Positions 38,565 to 64,000 of a stretch of DNA of 64,000 nt are shown here, piece by piece. Every line of letters begins with the position of its first letter. Position 1 is the first letter of the stretch. Position numbers and translations under genes: made by a program. This DNA is from Gavia stellata (Eukaryota; Chordata; Aves; Gaviiformes; Gaviidae), in contig NC_082605.1 of the NCBI RefSeq assembly GCF_030936135.1, forward strand, positions 17,814,261 to 17,878,260, read 5' to 3'. The notes beneath the pieces are model-generated. The model had not been told where the DNA came from, did no database searches, and saw nothing but the letters and a program-made list of their open reading frames with translations.

Positions 38565-40696
38565 CTTTGTATGGAAAACTTTATTTGATAATAAAAATAG
38601 CATTCACAGACTTTCTCCTTCTTTGTTGCTACATCATATACATAGTGTCTGTTCCAAGGAAAGAAGCTCGTACTGGGTAAGTCCACATCTACTCATACTA
38701 GTGTTATGTATAAACCCAATAAGTCAAATAAAGCTATGAACAATGTAGTATTTATATATGCATAGTGTTTTATAAAAAAGATTGGCCCACATACTGCTTT
38801 TCATCAACACCGAAAAGAGCATTATGTCTATAGCACATTGCAAGAAATGATGATTGAAGAACATAGACTGCATACAAGTGCTTAATAATACATAAGCAGG
38901 CCCACCATGAAGAAAGAAATGATATTCAAACCAACAAAAGCTTTAGAATTACTCATACAGTCTCCCATTTTAAAACAGCTTTACATACCTGATTCAGTTT
39001 ACATTAAAATATATCCCCTGAATCAATTTGTTCCATTTTCAGAAATATAAACACTTAATCACATTCCTCACAGCTAAATTTTGTCATAAATCCTCTTTTA
39101 TACAAGAAAAAGGCAACAGTTTTGTTTTTTTTCCAACAGGCTCTATTAATTACAATTTAAACTGTACACACAATGATCGGCCATCTTCTTTCTTGGTTTT
39201 GTTTTTACAGTACCATGGCAACAACAGTGATAGACTTGCAATGTTTTTGTGTTCATATGGAAAATGTGAAACAGTATACATGTACACACCAATGCACTGT
39301 AAAAAGCAGCAGTTTACTTTAGTGGTCCAACAGTAACGGCAAACATTTTGGCTCAGCTAGGCAGTAATCCATTAAAATCTTATACCAATACTACAGCAGA
39401 CTTACCACACAACTTGCAAATTTAAAAATACAACTTAGAAACTTGCAGGTTTCCCTTTTGCTGCTGTTCTTAGATTCAAATTTACAGCATATAACCAGTA
39501 TGGATAGGCTTCTACAACCAGGTTGTCCCACTGATCGCCTCTTTTTGCCCGTGTTTTTCCTTTGATACATCTTTTTTTCTTTTTTTCCCCCCAGCAAGTG
39601 CACTCCTTTTGTCTCAGTAAGGATGAACCAGTAAAATAAAAAACTTAAATATAGAGCGAGAAGAAGAGAGAGCATTTGGAATTTGGCAAAATAAGAAAAG
39701 CCCACTGGTTTTGCCTGAGCAGAAGGAATACACCTACTCCGAGAGGGAGGACTTTGCTCCCACCACATTGTGCCTTGTCCCGGGATCCCAATCCCTTCCC
39801 TTGCTTCAAAGCAGACAAACAATACCATGCATGCTCGGGTTGCTGTCCATATACATCTAGAAGATGAGTAGGGCTGCGGCGGCTGCCTTAATGAAATATC
39901 ATTAAATGTTGCTGAGGCTAATGAGAGATCAACAGTCTACGTTAGTGTGTGACACAGGCATGGCGGTTACCAGTCTTTCTGCCTTTGCGCATCCTGTAGA
40001 GGGGGCCCGAAAGTATGAACTGTTCATGGAACAAACTAGAAATTCCTTATCGTAAATCATCTTGTGCTGTGTGGGTTTGTATTTTTTTTTTTTTATTATT
40101 ATAAATATCCTTCATTGAAACAGTAGTCTCTTCAAACAGTTCTTGCAATTTTAGGAACATTTGTCTCTTTTTTAATTCCTTCAGCAGGAGCGCTCCATTC
40201 CTACTGAGATGAACAATTTTCTTCCTTCCCCACCCCCAACCCTTAAAAAATTTTCTACATACAGTGTAGCAGTGAGTCACTAGAGAACAGTCTGGATCAA
40301 ATTATTCAAACTTGGTCATAAAATCGTTTGCCTATATTATATTACTGGCTACCCCCATTTACTATATTGGGGAGGGGGGAAAGTAGCCCAATAAAGGAAT
40401 CATTCTTAAGAAATCTACAAAGAATGTAGAAACAAAATTTTATAATCCTTGAGGACCAACATTTGGCAAGTAATTAAAAAAAAAAGAATACACTGAAAAA
40501 TACTTTCTTTAATATTATACATCAGGCACAACACTTTTTTTTTTTTTGTTATAAGATTTCATCTGCATAAAAGGTTTGTAGGACCAGCAGGTGCCGGATG
40601 TCTCCTCGCCCGCGAAAGCTGGATGGTTTCAGCTCCCACACTCTTTTCTCCGCTCCCGTGGCGTGGGGAAGGTGACGGGGACCCCGGAGGAGCCCC
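38565..40696 (-). other. MAGI1: Probable 3' UTR of the MAGI1 long isoform
   Basis: The 2.1 kb after the long-form stop has no coding character and is AT-rich, with long A runs on the transcript strand (40547-40535 and 40094-40081). The first good AATAAA on the minus strand outside an A run is at 38585-38580, followed by a TG-containing stretch. The extent is inferred from that signal; earlier use of ATTAAA (40513-40508) or the A-rich AATAAA (40097-40092) is possible. Confidence 0.55.
38580..38585 (-). promoter_or_regulatory. Candidate polyadenylation signal AATAAA, long MAGI1 form
   Basis: The minus strand reads caAATAAAgttttcc here, about 2.1 kb after the stop at 40697. A TGAGTGTAGTG stretch follows about 25-40 nt downstream, acceptable as a GU-rich element. 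No transcript data are available to confirm cleavage. Confidence 0.45.
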
Positions 40697-61025
<20,329 letters not shown>

Positions 61026-61460
61026 CTATACCCAAATCAGGACTACTCTGATGTACATGTAGAGGGATCTGCTGCACAATTTTACTCTTTAAATATGGCA
61101 ATCTTGAATTTTTAGACATAATTAAGAACATATATAGGTTTAAATACTAAAGGATTATTATTTAAATCACTACTAAAAATTATATGGTGGTTTCTGCCTT
61201 CTAGGTGTCTAATTGTGACTTGCCATTTGTTTATCACTATATTTCCTTCCATCAATATTAGCATCATTATCCAGTGCAAGAGCCTCTTCCAAATCATCAA
61301 TAAATAAATGTGTACAATAGAGAATCACTCTGCCAGAAACAATACAGCTGCCTCCTCTTCCATGGGAGACAAAAGAGCCACTTGTTATGACTTCTACTGT
61401 TTAATTAACTTTCAGAAGCATAGTTTGCTGTCTACTGACACTGCTTTAAATAACTATCAG

Positions 61461-61504
61461 ACAGATCCCCAGCTGGTGTAAAACAGAAGGGCTCCATTGA
61501 AAGA
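61461..61504. repeat. Hairpin-type dispersed repeat remnant
   Basis: CAGATCCCCAGCTGGTGTAA followed by a degraded GGCTCCATTGAAAG matches one arm of a dispersed palindromic element that I recall from bird, crocodilian and turtle genomes. The second arm appears decayed. Confidence 0.55.
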
Positions 61505-62023
61505 AAAGCAGCTCTCCTGACTCTCACTTGCTCATGTACAGGCTCTGTAAAACCACTGAACAGACCAAACCAGCTGGAAACAGAAAAAAGCTCAACCTTA
61601 CCTACTCATTAGTATGGAACACCAGCAAGGTTTTTACAATGAATATTACATACAGTGAAGTACTAACCTTGAAGTGCGGTTGAACAGCAATGTTTTAGAT
61701 TAATTTATTCATGCCTGCTTTCATCCCTTTTTTAAAAATGCAAAATTAATTGCTAACATTAAATCATATCAGAAGACAACTTCAGGTTCATTTAATATTT
61801 ATTGGTTAGTATCTGTAACATTGACTAAATTTGTAATGATCCCCTCCCAAAATTTATAATTAATGATAAAAAAAGTTGTTCCCTTACAAGTCAGCTGCCT
61901 AGATCTTTAGTAAAGAAACCAAGGTATATAGTTCAGGAATGTAATTTAAATAAGTGCGTACTCAGACACAGGATGCAACACGTTAATCTAGTTTTCTGTA
62001 TCTATGAGCAGATAAATTGGTGG

Positions 62024-62065
62024 TTTTCCATTGACATCAGTGACTGTCAGACTGGGCCCTAATTG
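62024..62065. repeat. Hairpin-type dispersed repeat remnant
   Basis: TTTTCCATTGACATCAGTGA followed by CAGACTGGGCCCTAA resembles the CCATTGACTTCAATGG core with its usual '...GGGCCC' end. It is a diverged copy. Confidence 0.45.
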
Positions 62066-63225
62066 CATTTGACACTGTCGGTGCCTGTTGTGCAAAGCTT
62101 TGGGTCTAGTCATCTGGTGCTTTTCAGTGTTGAGACTTTTGGCTAGCTCTGATGCTCTCTCTTCAATGACTCAACAGGTTTAAAGTATAATATGCATTGA
62201 AGACCTGGGAATACTAAAAATTAAAAGAACAGGTGAGTGCTAAGGCACAGATGTCTGCTTTGACATTTTCATTCAAACTGGTTTATAGCCATGGGTTTTA
62301 TATATCATATTTTCACATTTTGATTACTTGCAGTTATAAACTAAGCTTAAGACCTGGGCACATTACCTTACTGAACTAGAGGCTAATTTTTGTCCAGATA
62401 CAATTACAGAATAATCAGATGATGAACACGCTGGAAGCCTGCGTGGTTCATCTGTTCGGACGTGCAGCACAACAGCAGAACTTAGACAATGAATTAATTG
62501 GTGTTTATCACTGCCTTCAGCGAGGGGGAGTGTGAAGAGCAGACACATTCGGAAGCATCTCTCCAGCACTTCGCAGGCTGTTTTGGCAAAGGCTGGCCCC
62601 AACCAATTAATTGCACATGTTGGATCTGTCAGAGGCAAAATGGCTTCTGCAGAGAGCTTCAGCGTGGGCCTGTTTCCTCGGCATCTCTCAACACCTTCCC
62701 ATTTGTCAGCTCTCCAGTCTCACTGAACGATGCCTTATGTTCCTGGTTCAGGTACCAGCTAGCCAATTAACGGCCACCGGAGATAACGGCAAGCTGAGGT
62801 CTAACGGCGGTGTCAAACCAAAGCAATAAAGACAAGTCTATACCCAAAGAAGCAAGTTCATTCATGTCACGCTCCTTCCGCTGGAAGGATTACAGAGAGG
62901 TGAAACACGGATACAACAAACATACAGACAACACACATTTACACAGCACGAGTACAAACCGAACAAAACTCCTTTTACCACTTTTTGCACCAGCTCTGCA
63001 GTATGGTGATTCACTGGCACAGCCCAGAAAACCCCATCCACCTCTGTGCTTCCATACAGCTGAGGTGGGACTCCTTGAGGGTTTCCGTACCAGAGAATTA
63101 CTTTAAGTTCTCCATTATTCAGTAGTACTTCAGAAGAGCCACTTTCCTTACTTAAAGGGAAAATTTCACGGTGGTGCTAAACCTTTGTTGAAAACGAATG
63201 AAAAATGGCCTCCAGGAGTCATTCA

Positions 63226-63777
<552 letters not shown>

Positions 63778-64000
63778 TTAATGTATCTGCTTTCTTGTTA
63801 GTTCATTTAATCAATTTTGACTGTATGGATCATGTTAGGCTTTCATGCATAAATTGCTAAGGTTATAGCTACTATGGATTACGACATACTAACTTTCACA
63901 TCTATTTGCACATGCCTGTGTACATGTGCATATATCATACACACACACATATGAATTTATACATTTATGCACATGCATGCAGGTATATTTGAAGAATTAT

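Noticed and set aside
40092..40097. AATAAA on the MAGI1 strand, 600 nt after the long-form stop
   Set aside because: It lies at the edge of a T14/A14 run and probably arises from the run; kept only as an alternative to the site at 38580.
62363..62638. Minus-strand open frame upstream of PDZ3, checked as a possible MAGI1 exon
   Set aside because: The translation does not resemble the MAGI1 linker between PDZ2 and PDZ3, and splice sites do not bracket it.

Overview
This is vertebrate genomic DNA, most likely from a bird or another archosaur. The evidence is an old CR1 LINE fragment in an intron, dispersed hairpin-type repeats built around CCATTGACTTCAATGG-like cores that I remember as common in bird, crocodilian and turtle genomes, and small GT-AG split exons. 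I see no bacterial, viral or CRISPR feature and no tRNA or rRNA gene.

The only protein-coding gene I can support is the 3' third of MAGI1 (membrane-associated guanylate kinase, WW and PDZ domain containing 1), on the minus strand. Nine coding exons lie between 60976 and 40697. They encode PDZ3 (60976-60885 and 59906-59714), a Ser/Gly-rich linker and PDZ4 (56528-56235 and 52939-52736), a Gln/Thr-rich linker (47837-47747 and 47622-47562), and PDZ5 (46538-46395 and 45175-45037). The gene then chooses between two C-termini. Reading through the donor at 45036 gives a short tail that stops at 44987. Splicing to 41397 gives a 233-codon Arg/Ser-rich basic tail that stops at 40697 and ends in DLSI. 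All exon junctions keep frame: 638 residues plus stop for the long form, 421 plus stop for the short form. The N-terminal PDZ0, guanylate-kinase-like, WW, PDZ1 and PDZ2 parts lie upstream, beyond base 64000.

Downstream of the gene (roughly 1 to 38560) I find no coding gene. It looks like a gene-desert flank: ordinary unique sequence with microsatellites, homopolymer runs, several patches that look like conserved non-coding elements (near 2.5, 3.5, 8.4, 10.1, 11.7, 12.6 and 23.2 kb), and some striking palindromes. A few GC-richer patches (about 18.3-18.6, 28.3-30.5 and 33.2-33.5 kb) carry open frames with no recognisable protein character.

The most interesting observations concern splicing of MAGI1. 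The PDZ4 exon has an AG-free stretch of about 170 nt upstream of its acceptor, with the pyrimidine tract displaced 70-130 nt away, as in exons with distant branch points. A possible stop-containing alternative exon follows it. Two NAGNAG acceptors sit on nearby exons, and a 124-nt intron holds a 9-bp hairpin. No unknown multi-gene system is visible. Exon calls rest on direct translation plus recalled similarity to MAGI1; no database search was run.
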